Source: Methanofollis sp. W23
GTDB taxonomy: Archaea > Halobacteriota > Methanomicrobia > Methanomicrobiales > Methanofollaceae
Length of the DNA: 64,000 nt
Direction of reading: 5' to 3'
Assembly (NCBI RefSeq): GCF_017875325.1
Contig: NZ_JAGGMN010000001.1
Location: forward strand, 2,252,140-2,316,139
Part shown: in pieces, positions 36,611-45,933 of the stretch
How positions within the stretch are numbered: the first letter of the stretch is position 1
How the letters are laid out: every line of letters begins with the position of its first letter
The notes under the pieces: model-generated
What the model was told of the DNA's origin: nothing
The model's input: the letters and a program-made list of their open reading frames with translations, nothing else
Databases searched by the model: none
Translations under genes and position numbers: made by a program

Positions 36611-37080
36611 TGGCAGAGTGCGGGTGCGCCTGCGGCGGCGGCGAGGGCGAGGGGCCGAAGCGGATCATCTTCCCCTGCGCCGGCGCCGCCAATGTCGGGC
36701 AGATCACCAACCTCGCCGCGATCCAACTCGCGGCTGAGGGGTTCGGCAGTCCGGCCTGCACGGCGCAGCTCGCCACCGGCGCGGGCCCGGTGAAGACGAA
36801 GTGTACAGAGGCCGACGAGGTCGTTGTCCTCGACGGGTGCCCGGCCGCCTGCGCCTCGAAGATCGCCGAGGCCCAGGGGGTCGCGGTCGACCAGACGGTC
36901 ATCGTCACCGAAGAAGGGGTCGCCAAATCCCATGACCTCAATATCGCGGATGATGAGATCGAGTGCATTGTCTCCGCCGTCTGGGAGGGGAAGGGCAAAC
37001 AAGGAAAAGAAGAGAAGAAAGACCCCGACGCCCAGGCAGGGCCCTGTGGATGCGGGTGTGGGTGCGGCGACGAAGAGTGA
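36610..37080 (+). CDS. DGC-type putative zinc-binding protein
   Basis: A 156-residue cysteine-rich protein. The N-terminus is ECGCACGGGEGEG; the core contains RIIFPCAGAANVGQITNLAAI, TKCTEADEVVVLDGCPAAC and IECIVSAVW, features of the DGC-domain family (named for an Asp-Gly-Cys motif, here LDGCPAAC), annotated as putative zinc-binding. The C-terminal tail adds GPCGCGCGCGDEE, unusual in its density of cysteine and clearly a possible metal tether. More than a dozen cysteines in total. Last gene of the coupled three-gene unit. A role in binding the same thiophilic cargo as the neighbouring permeases is inference. Confidence 0.8.
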   Translation: MAECGCACGGGEGEGPKRIIFPCAGAANVGQITNLAAIQLAAEGFGSPACTAQLATGAGPVKTKCTEADEVVVLDGCPAACASKIAEAQGVAVDQTVIVTEEGVAKSHDLNIADDEIECIVSAVWEGKGKQGKEEKKDPDAQAGPCGCGCGCGDEE

Positions 37081-38147
37081 GAGCGAGAGTGAGCCTCGAA
37101 GGCCGCGACGATACCTGGGAGAGAAGAAAAATCGCCTCGGTAGGACTCTTCAGGATGGAGATCTCTGATGGGGGTGTGCCGTCTCGATCGCGCCGGGGGT
37201 GCAGCCCGCAAGCACGATAGATCGAGGATGGCAGCACTCTTGTCACAGTTGCCCATAATGTCTTCTCGCCTCTATCTTCCTCTCGGGGTTCCAGGCGGCA
37301 CTCGCCCCCGGCGGGAGGCTATGAGAAGGCGGATGACACGCATTCTCTCCACACATGGGTGAGGGTTTACCATGGGCATATCTCAAAACTCCCTGTGGCT
37401 TGAACATCGTCTTGAACCGAAGTCATCACTTTCTGGAGTTCTAAGCCCAATCCTCGACCGGGGGGCTCGCCGCCCCCCGAAACCCCCGCTGATGAAGAGT
37501 GGCGGGGGTTCGCATCCCGTCGTCACGATCATCACTCTGCCTTCCTGTCCCAATTACCATGCCGGGATCTGAGGGCAGAGTCTCCGGCACGCATGGTATG
37601 AGGAATGGAGCTTCTTTGTGTGACGAAGAGGCGAAGACCGCCCCACTGTCTCTACTGATATATTCTGGGAAAGGGAGGGCTGGAGAATTTTGGGATGATC
37701 TCCATAAAAATGATCCTGACGTTCAATTCTGGAGTTATAGATGAGAATTCGAAGATACAGATCCCCCTTATAACTGATATGCAGAGAATAAAACCGTCCT
37801 CAGAACGATCAGGCTCTCTGCCTTCCCATCCCTATCTTCGTCTCAGGGGTCCGGGTCCGGGGGCAGAGCCCTCGGCGAGAAGATGGAGGAAGGCGTGATT
37901 ATCAGGCGTGCCGCCTTCAATCGTAGAATTCCTGCTCCGAAGAGGAAGCAAGGATCCACTCACCAGAGACCAACAAGAATTTTCATCGCGTATGCGTGAA
38001 ACGCAGGTTCATGGTGAATTCTACATGGTCGAAAAGTCGGCTCTGTAGATCCTCTCACATATTCTTGGGGTGACCGTGCCTTGCCTGCCGTCCCAGGCCC
38101 CCTCACCAGGGGCAGGTTGATACCCGCGGGGACCCACATCCCCGGGC
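37081..38147. repeat. Intergenic repeat tract, 1.07 kb
   Basis: The longest gene-free stretch. It holds an R4 (about 37375-37440, ATATCTCAAAACTCCC to CTTTCTGGAGTTCT), a partial R1 (about 37538-37595), an inverted R4 half (about 37675-37700), an R1 with a duplicated GGTCCGG (about 37815-37895), an R5 end (about 37910-37930) and an inverted R3 (about 37985-38035, TGAAACGCAGGTTCATGG). ORFs across it are repeat translations. No promoter for the next gene was identified. Confidence 0.65.
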
Positions 38148-39041
38148 ATGCCGTTCAGGAAGGGCGACGAACGAGCGGCCCTGAAGGTCGCCGTCGTCCT
38201 CACCACCGGGTTTCTCGTGGTCGAGGCGGTGGCCGGGGTGCTCTCGGGCTCGCTCGCTCTCATCGGAGACGCCGGACACATGTTCAGGGACGTCCTCGCC
38301 CTCCTCCTCTCCCTGGGTGCGGTGGTCATCGCCGAACGTCTGCCCACCAGGAGGCGGACCTGGGGGTATCACCGGGTCGAAGTCTTTGTCGCCCTCGTCA
38401 ACGGAACTCTTCTCATCGTCCTCGCGGGCACGGTCATCTGGGAGGCGTTCAGGCGCCTTGCCGATCCGGTCCCGGTCGCCGGTCCCCTGATGGCCGCAGT
38501 GGGGGTGGTCGGGCTTGTGGTGAACCTTTATGTCGCCTGGAGACTCCACGGGGCAGAGGACCTCAATGTCCGCAGCGCCTATCTCCATGTCGTCGGCGAC
38601 ACCCTCTCCTCGGTGGCGGTCGTCGTGGCCGCCGCCTGGATCGCGGTGACCGATCAGACGATCGTCGACCCCCTCCTCAGCATCGGGATCGCCCTTGTGA
38701 TCCTTGCCGGGTCGGTCTCGCTCCTGCGAGAGACCGTAGGGATCCTTCTCCAGTTCGTGCCCAGAGGGATCGACTTCGACGAGGTGGTGATGGCGATGGA
38801 GTCTGTGGACGGCGTCGAGGAGGTCCATAACATCCACCTCTGGGCCCTTTGCTCGCACATCAATGTTCTCGACGCCCATGTCGTCGCCTGTACCGATGAG
38901 ATCGCAAAGATCGAGGAGATCAAGGCGGAGATCAAACAGAGGTTGAGAGAGTTTGATGTCCAGTACAGCATCCTTGAGTTCGAGCAAGAACCCTGTCCTG
39001 AATCTGCGCTGCTTCGGAGGGTGAAGGGGAAGGGGGAGTGA
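38148..39041 (+). CDS. Cation diffusion facilitator (CDF) metal exporter
   Basis: A 297-residue CDF-family transporter with six predicted helices and a C-terminal cytoplasmic metallochaperone-like domain (VDGVEEVHNIHLWALCSH, about 222-239). Metal-site residues sit in helix 2, LIGDAGHMFRDVLAL (HxxxD), and helix 5, AYLHVVGDTLSSV (HxxxD), a pattern typical of Zn/Co/Cd exporters, although the helix 2 motif begins with Gly rather than Ser. It exports divalent metal in exchange for protons. Upstream is a repeat tract with no good binding site at this ATG, so the exact start is tentative. It lies between the thiol-protein operon and arsC. Confidence 0.88.
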   Translation: MPFRKGDERAALKVAVVLTTGFLVVEAVAGVLSGSLALIGDAGHMFRDVLALLLSLGAVVIAERLPTRRRTWGYHRVEVFVALVNGTLLIVLAGTVIWEAFRRLADPVPVAGPLMAAVGVVGLVVNLYVAWRLHGAEDLNVRSAYLHVVGDTLSSVAVVVAAAWIAVTDQTIVDPLLSIGIALVILAGSVSLLRETVGILLQFVPRGIDFDEVVMAMESVDGVEEVHNIHLWALCSHINVLDAHVVACTDEIAKIEEIKAEIKQRLREFDVQYSILEFEQEPCPESALLRRVKGKGE

Positions 39042-39520
39042 GGAGTGGTGACAGGGGCGAAGCTCTCGGGTGCGAGGATGTGGGATGGCGTGTGTTCTGA
39101 AGCCTTGAGCGGGGGGAGGTGAGAGATCAGAGGGCCGCCCCATTGAAAGATTTTCACTGTCGTCTCGCGCCGGGGGGCGAGTGCCCCCCGGAGCCCCCCA
39201 CGGGGAGAGGGGAGGCGGGGGCGGCAATGGGCGTGTTCTTCATTTGCTGTTCTGTTGTGATGTGAGTGATCGGGATCTTCGATGTGGCCTTCCCACCCCA
39301 ATCGCAATCCTTGGGGTCCGGGGGCAGAGCCCCCGGCGCGATTGATTGAGGAAGGCGCACGGTTCACGTTCAAAACAGGAAAAAGCATGGGATCAAAAAG
39401 GTCGCCCCCACCGCAGGAGAGGGATACTGCTCTCTTCCCCCGGGAAGGCGGCGCGGGTTGATGTTCTCTTCAGGATCGTTTGCTCAGGAACGGTACCCCC
39501 GCCTCTTCCGGCGCACCGAC
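39042..39520. repeat. Intergenic repeat tract
   Basis: An R5 piece with inverted G-rich stretch (about 39125-39205) and an intact R1 (39287-39356, 70 bp, GGGGGCAGAGCCCCCGGCGCG core). It separates the convergent CDF and arsC genes. No gene seen. Confidence 0.65.
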
Positions 39521-39925
39521 TCACCCGAACCGCCCGTCGATCCACCTCGTGATCTCGTCTCTCACCCCCCTGAACCCGTCGAGCACCTCCTCCTCGTTCC
39601 TGGTAAAGGCCCGCGGGTCAGGGAACGCCTCATGGATGACGGTCTTTGCCCAGGGGAACATCGGGCAAATCCCACCCTCGCAGACGGTCACGACGGTGTC
39701 CATCTCCTGCTGAAAATAGACCGAGAGAGGCTTCGTCTCCTGGCCCGAGAGGTCGACCCCGATCTCGGCCATCACCGCCACGGCCCTGGGATCGACCTCC
39801 TCGGCCGTGGCGGTGCCGGCAGAATAGACCTCGTAGCGTTCGCCATACCGCGCCCTCAGATACCCTTCGGCCATCTGGGAGCGGGCGGCATTGTGGGTGC
39901 AGATGAAGAGCACCTTCTCTTTCAT
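39521..39925 (-). CDS. arsC: Arsenate reductase, thioredoxin-coupled LMW-phosphatase type
   Basis: A 134-residue protein with the low-molecular-weight phosphatase loop LFICTHNAARSQMAEG: catalytic Cys near residue 9, NAARS replacing the usual NxCRS. The resolving cysteines appear in VVTVCEGGICPMF (about 80-92), as in Staphylococcus-type ArsC, so thioredoxin is the expected reductant. It reduces arsenate to arsenite for export. The arsenite sensor-type ArsR and ArsP-type permeases lie 5-6 kb upstream on the other strand, supporting a scattered arsenic-response region. The ATG has GGGGTG upstream. A tyrosine phosphatase role is possible but the second cysteine pair argues against it. Confidence 0.9.
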   Translation of the reverse strand: MKEKVLFICTHNAARSQMAEGYLRARYGERYEVYSAGTATAEEVDPRAVAVMAEIGVDLSGQETKPLSVYFQQEMDTVVTVCEGGICPMFPWAKTVIHEAFPDPRAFTRNEEEVLDGFRGVRDEITRWIDGRFG

Positions 39926-40794
39926 GCACCCCGCGTGTCCGGGCCCTGATATAAAGGCTGTGGAGAAATGTCCTGAAGAAGATCATTTGCAATCCCCAGG
40001 ATCGTAAGAGAACAAAAAAAGAGAGGGACGGGGAAGGACGGTCCCCCTCACCTCCCCCACGCTGGATGAACTGGTTCTGTAGAGTTCAGCATGAACCTCG
40101 CTCGGGCTTACGCATACCGAAAGAAAATTCGTGGTGGTCTCTGATGAGTGGATCCTTGTCCCCTCTTTGAGCAGGACACCCCATGGGACCACTAATTCAT
40201 TGCCGCTCCAGCCTCTCCTCACCCTGAGGGGACGACCAGAAGGAGTTTGAGAACAGAGGGAACTGAAGATTCCAGATGATAGGAAGATCGGCCCTGTAGA
40301 AACCCTTACCAATTCTCGGTGCGAGCGCTATCCATCCGCCTTCCCCTATCTTCTCGCCGGGGGCGCTGCCCCCGGACCCCCTGGATTGAAGATAGGGCTG
40401 GGAAGGCACATTCGTTGAACATGAAGTGAGTATTGCCATCCCCCGCCTCTCGAATCGCGCCGGGGGACCGGGGGCGGCACGCCCCCCGCAGAGATAATCA
40501 TCAAGAACATTTCTACAAAGCCGGAAGATCTTTGATCTTCCGTGGATCTCTGATTTTCGAGTTCCGAGGGGTCGCCCCCGGTGCGAGATTACGGGAATGG
40601 TTCTACGATAAGAGCAGCACATCTTCCCACACGTTTACGCCGGGGGACGATAGGGTCGGGAAGGTAGAATAGATGACCATGACGGGTATGGTGCCGTCCT
40701 CGTCCTCTCGTACGGCGGGGGTCCGGGGGGCGGAAAGCCCCCTGCCAGAGAGATTCATCAAGCGGATTTCAACAGAACCAATAAACCCTTATTT
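39926..40794. repeat. Intergenic repeat tract
   Basis: Densely packed: an R3 (40076-40135, AGCATGAACCTCGCTCGGGCTT), an R2 start (about 40291-40310), an intact R1 (40338-40407, 70 bp), two inverted R2 copies (about 40480-40525 and 40738-40775), a nested palindrome (about 40524-40545, CGGAAGATCTTTGATCTTCCG) and an R5-like piece (about 40580-40620). No gene seen in 0.87 kb. Confidence 0.7.
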
Positions 40795-41961
40795 CTACGA
40801 CGTCGCGACCGTCACGCACTCCTCGAGGGTGCCGATCCTGGCCACCGCCCCGCACATCGTCGGGACATACGCGAGGGCCTTGCCTGAGTTGACCATGATC
40901 CGGTCGTAGCGGTCGAGGGCCGGGGAGACGACGACGCAGGTATCGGCATAGACCTTCGCCCCGCTCCGCTCGATCGTTACGACCGCCTGGGGGTGGTCGG
41001 CGATGACCCCGCGGGCCGCGAAGACGAAGAACGGCTTTGTCACCTTCTTGCCAGCGAGGAGGTCGCCGAGAGATTCGAGTTCGGCCGGGGAGAGGTGCGG
41101 GCACCCGACTGCGACAGCGTCAACGTCCATCGAAGAGAAGACCTCGCGCACCTCGGCCATGCTCACCTCGATCGTCTCTGGGACGTCCTTCTTGAAAGTC
41201 GGGAAGCGGGTCTCAGGGGTGATGGTGTCCACATGGAAAAGGGCCACCGCCCCGCTCGCCGCCATCGCCGCACCCATCGCCTTGAGCTGGTCGCGGTTGG
41301 GCCTGATCCCGGTGAAGAACGGGATCCTGTTCCCGATGCTCTTTCCGGCCACGTACCCGAGGGCCCCGAAGTCCGCGGCGTCCTTCAGTTCCGAAGGATC
41401 GTCGATGACAACTCCGACGTCTGGGAGACGGTTCTTGAAGATGTGCAACCCGTAGAAAGGAGTCTTCCCGATGATCGCCGCGGCCAGGGCCGCCGGCCCG
41501 CCCTCGCGGTTGGTCCGCGCCCCGATGACCGAGTTGGCATAACAGACCGCGGAAGACTCGGCCCATGCCAGGTGCTCGCCGAACTGCGTGATGGAGAGAT
41601 AATAGGGAGTGCAGGTGCACTCGAGTTCGATCCCGAGTTTCTTGTAGGCCTCGACCACCTCGTTCTGCTTCTTCGCGAAGTCCTCAGGGATCCCCATCTC
41701 CTTCCAGCGCAGGCGGTCCATCCCGATCGGGTTGAGGACCGTCGGGACCACGACCTTGGCGTCCATCTTGCGCAGCCACTCGAGCCCCCACTCCCCGATG
41801 GTCTTGTACGAGGCCCCACTCACCTGGGCGCTCGTGATCGGGATGAGTTCCTCGGCCCCGAAGACCTTGCCCAGGCCGACCAGGAGCTCCATCATCTTCT
41901 GGCGGGTCTCGCCATATTCGCCATTCAGAATCTGTTCATCTTCTGGTTCCAGTTGCATCAT
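40795..41961 (-). CDS. Aconitase X catalytic subunit (phosphomevalonate dehydratase large subunit)
   Basis: A 388-residue aconitase X family protein. Family segments include ITSAQVSGASYKTIGEWGL, VIGARTNREGGPAALAAAI (about residues 145-163) and CPHLSPAEL (about 289-297). In archaea lacking phosphomevalonate kinase, aconitase X dehydrates 5-phosphomevalonate to trans-anhydromevalonate phosphate for isoprenoid lipids. The preceding UbiD and UbiX genes are the next steps, which strongly supports this role over hydroxyproline metabolism. The small swivel-domain subunit (DUF126) that normally completes the enzyme is not seen next to it or elsewhere in the window. Start overlaps the ubiD stop; the second Met is an alternative. 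Confidence 0.87.
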   Translation of the reverse strand: MMQLEPEDEQILNGEYGETRQKMMELLVGLGKVFGAEELIPITSAQVSGASYKTIGEWGLEWLRKMDAKVVVPTVLNPIGMDRLRWKEMGIPEDFAKKQNEVVEAYKKLGIELECTCTPYYLSITQFGEHLAWAESSAVCYANSVIGARTNREGGPAALAAAIIGKTPFYGLHIFKNRLPDVGVVIDDPSELKDAADFGALGYVAGKSIGNRIPFFTGIRPNRDQLKAMGAAMAASGAVALFHVDTITPETRFPTFKKDVPETIEVSMAEVREVFSSMDVDAVAVGCPHLSPAELESLGDLLAGKKVTKPFFVFAARGVIADHPQAVVTIERSGAKVYADTCVVVSPALDRYDRIMVNSGKALAYVPTMCGAVARIGTLEECVTVATS

Positions 41962-43205
41962 TCATCCCATCCTGCACGTACAAATTTCTCTTCTTCTCCC
42001 AGGGTCATGGTGGCGTCGACCCCGATCTTCACGTTCGTCCCGTCGCCCTCACGGCACGGGTCAAGGGAAGAGCCCCGCACCCCGGTGACCACCAGGAGGT
42101 CGCGGTCGCCCCGCACCCTGGTGGCGATGGCGTACTCCACGTCCGCAGGGTCGAAAGGATCGATGTCCTCGTCGACGACGACCACATGCTTGAGAGAAGT
42201 GTGCGCCGCGAAGGCCGCCATGATCGCGTTCTTCCCATCGCCCTGGGTGTTCTTGCGGACCTGGACGATCCCGTGGAGGTAGCCGCACCCCCCGGTGGTG
42301 AGGACGACGTTCCTGACCGTCGTCACCCCGCCCACCGCCCGGTAGATCTTTGGCTCGTACGGGACCCCCATCAGGAGACGGTGCTCGCTCCCGCCAGGGA
42401 AGATGGAGTGGTAGACAGGGTCTTCCTTCGTCCACATCCCGGTGAACTCGATGACCGGCTGGATCCGTTCGAAGTCGTAGGTGCCGGTGATGTCGACGAA
42501 GGGCCCCTCCTCGGTGGTCTTGTTGCCGATGTAGCCTTCAAGGACGATCTCGGCCTCAGGGACCAGAACCCCGTTCGAACATTCCCAGACCGGGAGATCG
42601 CCGCCGAGAAGTTCTGCGGCAAACTGGAGTTCCCGCCCTTCAGGCACACGGGTGCAGCTCGCAAAAGTCACCGCCGGGTGCGCCCCGATCACCACTGCGA
42701 CCGGCAGGCGCTCGCCGCGTGCCAGGGCCTCTCTGTGCATCACATAGGTGTGCCGCCCTTCCACCAGGCGTGCGGCCACCTGGTCCTTGCCGGTGACCAT
42801 CATCCGGTGGATGGAGGCGTTCTCCACGCCGTCGAGGCAGGAGAAGACGATCCCCGCGGTGATGTACGGCCCCCCGTCCTTTGGATAGAAGGTCATCACC
42901 GGGAGCTCAGAGAAGTCGGCCGGGCGCATCTCGAGTGTGCCCATCGGTTTCAGGCGTCCGTCATAGGTCGCCCCTGCGAGCCGCCGGATCAGCCCCTTCT
43001 CGTCGGCACCAAGGGCCGCGGCCAGGGCCTTCCTGTCGGCGGTGAGGTTCATCACCGCCCGCTTTCCGTCGCAGTCATGGAAGTAGAGAACCCGGTCGGT
43101 CTTTGCCGCCATCTGCGCCGCCTCGAACCTGTTCGAGACCGGCCGCTCGATCTCGTCGACCAGTCCGTGCGCACGCATCTCGTCGATAAATTTACGCATC
43201 ATCAT
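41958..43205 (-). CDS. UbiD-family decarboxylase (anhydromevalonate phosphate decarboxylase)
   Basis: A 415-residue UbiD-family prenylated-FMN decarboxylase. Recognisable segments are FHDCDGKRAVMNLTADRKAL, GIVFSCLDGVENASIHRMMV, the ligand and metal region VVIGAHPAVTFASCTRVPEG and FVDITGTYDFERIQPVIEF. Next to aconitase X and UbiX, it should decarboxylate trans-anhydromevalonate phosphate to isopentenyl phosphate. Three successive ATGs begin the gene (43205, 43202, 43199); GGAG is 5, 8 or 11 nt away respectively. It overlaps the ubiX end by 14 nt. Menaquinone-type UbiD activity is less likely in a methanogen. Confidence 0.88.
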   Translation of the reverse strand: MMMRKFIDEMRAHGLVDEIERPVSNRFEAAQMAAKTDRVLYFHDCDGKRAVMNLTADRKALAAALGADEKGLIRRLAGATYDGRLKPMGTLEMRPADFSELPVMTFYPKDGGPYITAGIVFSCLDGVENASIHRMMVTGKDQVAARLVEGRHTYVMHREALARGERLPVAVVIGAHPAVTFASCTRVPEGRELQFAAELLGGDLPVWECSNGVLVPEAEIVLEGYIGNKTTEEGPFVDITGTYDFERIQPVIEFTGMWTKEDPVYHSIFPGGSEHRLLMGVPYEPKIYRAVGGVTTVRNVVLTTGGCGYLHGIVQVRKNTQGDGKNAIMAAFAAHTSLKHVVVVDEDIDPFDPADVEYAIATRVRGDRDLLVVTGVRGSSLDPCREGDGTNVKIGVDATMTLGEEEKFVRAGWDE

Positions 43206-43749
43206 ATCCGCTCCATCGCGCCCCTATATCGTGTTCGACGCCCAGGTGGTCGAGGATCCGCGCCACCACCATGTCCACCAGGTCGTCGATCGTCTGTGGT
43301 CTCCCATAGAATGGGGGGCTTGCCACCATCACCGTTGCGCCGGCCTCATCGACGGCGAGCATGTTCTTGAGATGGACCCTGGAGAGCGGCATCTCGCGCA
43401 TGACCAGGATGCACCGGCGCCGTTCCTTGAGGCAGACGTCGGCGGCGCGGGCGATGAGAGTGCTGGAAAGCCCGGTGCTGACCGAGGCCAGGGTCTTCAT
43501 CGAGCACGGGACGATGACCATCCCGTCGTATTTGAACGACCCGCTCGCGATCTCGGCGGCCAGGTTATGGTTGTCCTCCCTGATCACCGGCAGGTCTGAG
43601 AGGTCGGTCCCTTCATGGCGGGCGATCTCCTCTGCAATTTCAGAAACTACAAGATACACCGTCGCCTGCTCGCTGAGCACCTCGAGGAGCCGACGGGCAT
43701 AGACGATCCCGCTTGCCCCGGTCACCCCGACAACATACCTCTTCTTCAT
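43192..43749 (-). CDS. ubiX: Flavin prenyltransferase UbiX
   Basis: A 185-residue UbiX-family flavoprotein with GVTGASGIVYARRLLEVL at the N-terminus, the FMN-binding VIVPCSMKTLASVSTGLSSTLIARAADVCLKERR region (about residues 83-116) split here into PCSMKTLASV and ADVCLKERRR, and LVMREMPLSRVHLKNML. It makes prenylated FMN from FMN and dimethylallyl phosphate, the cofactor of the adjacent UbiD. The ATG at 43749 gives the family length; an upstream in-frame extension reads the HD gene. It starts 14 nt after the HD-protein stop, with GGAGAGAAG upstream. Confidence 0.95.
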   Translation of the reverse strand: MKKRYVVGVTGASGIVYARRLLEVLSEQATVYLVVSEIAEEIARHEGTDLSDLPVIREDNHNLAAEIASGSFKYDGMVIVPCSMKTLASVSTGLSSTLIARAADVCLKERRRCILVMREMPLSRVHLKNMLAVDEAGATVMVASPPFYGRPQTIDDLVDMVVARILDHLGVEHDIGARWSGYDDA

Positions 43750-43763
43750 CTCTTCTTCTCTCC

Positions 43764-44966
43764 TCAGATTGGCAGCCTGTCCTGTTGGGTCGGCCTCTTG
43801 ATATGGAGCACCTCGGTCGCCGCCTGCTCCACCATGTCCCGCTGCTCCCCGGTGGTGTAGACCCCGAGCCGCCACTGCTGCCGGCGAGTCTCGTTGAGGG
43901 TGGTGAGCAGGGGCGAGACCTCCTCGAGCCCGACCAGGGCATGGCGGTTGCGCACCCGCACCTCCATCGACATGTCGGTCGGGAAGGCCGGGATATCGAC
44001 GAGCACGGTCCAGGGTGCGACCCCGGCGGCCTCCGCGATCGCCGCCGCGATCTGCCGCCGGTCCTGCATCGAGGTCTGGCCCTGCACGGCGGCGGCATTC
44101 ACCCGGTCCCGTCCAACATAGACCGCCCGCTTATAGAGCCTCCTCGTGTACAGTCGCCCCGCGAGGTCGGCGGCCACCGGATCTGGCGAGCCGAGGAGGC
44201 GGGTGAAGAGGAGGGCGTCGTCTTTGCGCATCAGGGCGCCCACGTCCTCGCTGGTCCCCTTCAGATGGGAAAGGAGGGCGAGATGGAACATGCTGGTGGC
44301 GATCCTGGAGACATGATGGTAATAGACCACCGGACGCATCAGGGTCCTCGCGATGAGCAGCGACTCGGCGGCATTGATCCCGCTGGAGTCAAGGGCCACG
44401 CCGTTCTCGGTGAGCACCGTCGACCTGATGAGCCGCCCGGTGTCGACGAGCCCGTACGGGACGCCGGTATAGTGGGCGTCCCGCAGAAGATAGTCCATCC
44501 TGTCCACGTCCAGGTCGCCGTGGATCAGTCCCGCATACTGGTGGCGCCCATTGATCACCGCGGCCACCTCGGCCGGGTCGAGCCCGCAGGCGTCGAGGAG
44601 ATCGGCGGTCTCCCCGGTGGCCAGGAGCCCTTCCACTTCCTCGTGGCCCCACCCGAGGAGTTCGACCATGAATGCCTCGGTCACATGGGAGAAGGGGCCG
44701 TGCCCGATGTCGTGGAGGAGGGCGGCGGCGGTGACCAGGTCGGTCTCGTCAGGGGGGAGGTCGAGGTGACGGGAGAGGGCGGCCGCCAGATGCATCGTCC
44801 CGAGCGAGTGCTCAAAGCGCGTATGGTTGGCGCCAGGATAGACGAGGTGGGCGAAGCCGAGTTGCCTGATATGGCGGAGACGCTGGAGCACCGGGGAGTC
44901 CAGGAGGGTGAGCGCGGTCTCTCCCACTTCCACGTCACCGTGCACCGGGTCTTTGACGATCTTCAT
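43764..44966 (-). CDS. HD-domain phosphohydrolase (SAMHD1/dGTPase-like)
   Basis: A 400-residue HD-superfamily protein. Metal ligands are visible in [18 protein letters not shown] (His), [18 protein letters not shown] (HD, about residues 83-100) and [15 protein letters not shown] (Asp). The arrangement resembles dNTP triphosphohydrolases of the SAMHD1/YdhJ type, although the substrate of archaeal members is generally unknown. It heads the HD - ubiX - ubiD - aconitase X run with a 14-nt gap to ubiX, so co-transcription is likely, but a metabolic link with isoprenoid synthesis is not obvious. It is divergent from cofD across 49 nt. Confidence 0.85.
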   Translation of the reverse strand: MKIVKDPVHGDVEVGETALTLLDSPVLQRLRHIRQLGFAHLVYPGANHTRFEHSLGTMHLAAALSRHLDLPPDETDLVTAAALLHDIGHGPFSHVTEAFMVELLGWGHEEVEGLLATGETADLLDACGLDPAEVAAVINGRHQYAGLIHGDLDVDRMDYLLRDAHYTGVPYGLVDTGRLIRSTVLTENGVALDSSGINAAESLLIARTLMRPVVYYHHVSRIATSMFHLALLSHLKGTSEDVGALMRKDDALLFTRLLGSPDPVAADLAGRLYTRRLYKRAVYVGRDRVNAAAVQGQTSMQDRRQIAAAIAEAAGVAPWTVLVDIPAFPTDMSMEVRVRNRHALVGLEEVSPLLTTLNETRRQQWRLGVYTTGEQRDMVEQAATEVLHIKRPTQQDRLPI

Positions 44967-45015
44967 CAGGCGTTCTGTTAAAAATCTTCATGTATGGACA
45001 ATTAAACTATTCTCT

Positions 45016-45933
45016 ATGATTACGTTCCTTTCAGGGGGGACCGGGACCCCAAAACTCCTGCGCGGGATGCGCAATCTCGTCGACGACGATCAGATCGCGG
45101 TCATCGTCAATACCGCCGAGGACATGTGGATCTCTGGCAACCACATGTCCCCTGACATCGACACCGTGCTCTACCTCTTCTCCGGGCTCCTGAACACCGA
45201 CACCTGGTGGGGAATCAGGGGCGACACCTTCTCGACCCACAAGTTCCTGGAGCAGTTCACCGATGCCGAGTTCATCGGGATCGGCGACAAGGACCGGGCG
45301 GTCCATATCGCGCGGGCGCGGATGCTCTGGGACGGCGCCACCCTCACCGAGGCGACGGCGGCCCTGGCCGAGGCCCTGGGGGTGCAGGCCCGCGTCCTCC
45401 CGATGACCGACGCCGAGGTGACGACCTATGTGGAGACGCCTGAGGGGCCGATGCACTTCCAGCACTACTGGGTGGGGCACCGGGGCGAGGTCCCGATCGA
45501 GGGCGTGGTCAGGAAGGGGGAGGCCGCCCCTGCGGCGACGCCCGAGGTCCTGGCCGCGATCAAGGAGGCCGACGCCGTCATCCTCGGGCCGTCCAACCCG
45601 GTGACAAGCATCTCGCCTATCCTGGAGTGTGCCGGGGTGAGGGAGGCGCTGAAGGAGCAGTTCGTCATCGCCGTCTCTCCGTTCATCGGGGACCGCCCGG
45701 TCTCAGGCCCTGCCGCCGCCCTGATGGAGGCGTGGGGGATGGAGCCCTCGTCGGCAGGGACCTACGACCTCTACAAGGACTTCGTGGACGTCTTTGTCCA
45801 GGACCGGCGGGACGAGACCGAGGTGCCCGGGGCGATGCGCCTCGATACCCTGATGTCCAATGAAGGGAAGGCCGAGGCCCTTGCCTGGGACCTGATGGCG
45901 GTGGTCAGGAGCGCGGCCCGAAGGAGAGCCTGA
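45016..45933 (+). CDS. cofD: 2-phospho-L-lactate transferase, coenzyme F420 biosynthesis
   Basis: A 305-residue CofD. It opens with the nucleotide-binding [19 protein letters not shown], then [22 protein letters not shown] (about residues 29-50) and [15 protein letters not shown] (about 194-208), all typical of CofD. It joins a phospholactate- or phosphoenolpyruvate-derived GMP ester to the deazaflavin Fo, an essential step for F420, the hydride carrier of methanogenesis. The ATG at 45016 gives the conserved start [10 protein letters not shown]; an earlier in-frame start lies in the HD gene on the opposite strand. Its 3' end overlaps the convergent MBL gene by 29 nt. Confidence 0.95.
   Translation: MITFLSGGTGTPKLLRGMRNLVDDDQIAVIVNTAEDMWISGNHMSPDIDTVLYLFSGLLNTDTWWGIRGDTFSTHKFLEQFTDAEFIGIGDKDRAVHIARARMLWDGATLTEATAALAEALGVQARVLPMTDAEVTTYVETPEGPMHFQHYWVGHRGEVPIEGVVRKGEAAPAATPEVLAAIKEADAVILGPSNPVTSISPILECAGVREALKEQFVIAVSPFIGDRPVSGPAAALMEAWGMEPSSAGTYDLYKDFVDVFVQDRRDETEVPGAMRLDTLMSNEGKAEALAWDLMAVVRSAARRRA

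Noticed and set aside
36610-37080. Metallothionein for the cysteine-rich tail at the end of the DGC protein
   Set aside because: The tail is fused to a DGC-like core in one frame, so it is better viewed as a metal-binding extension than as a separate metallothionein.
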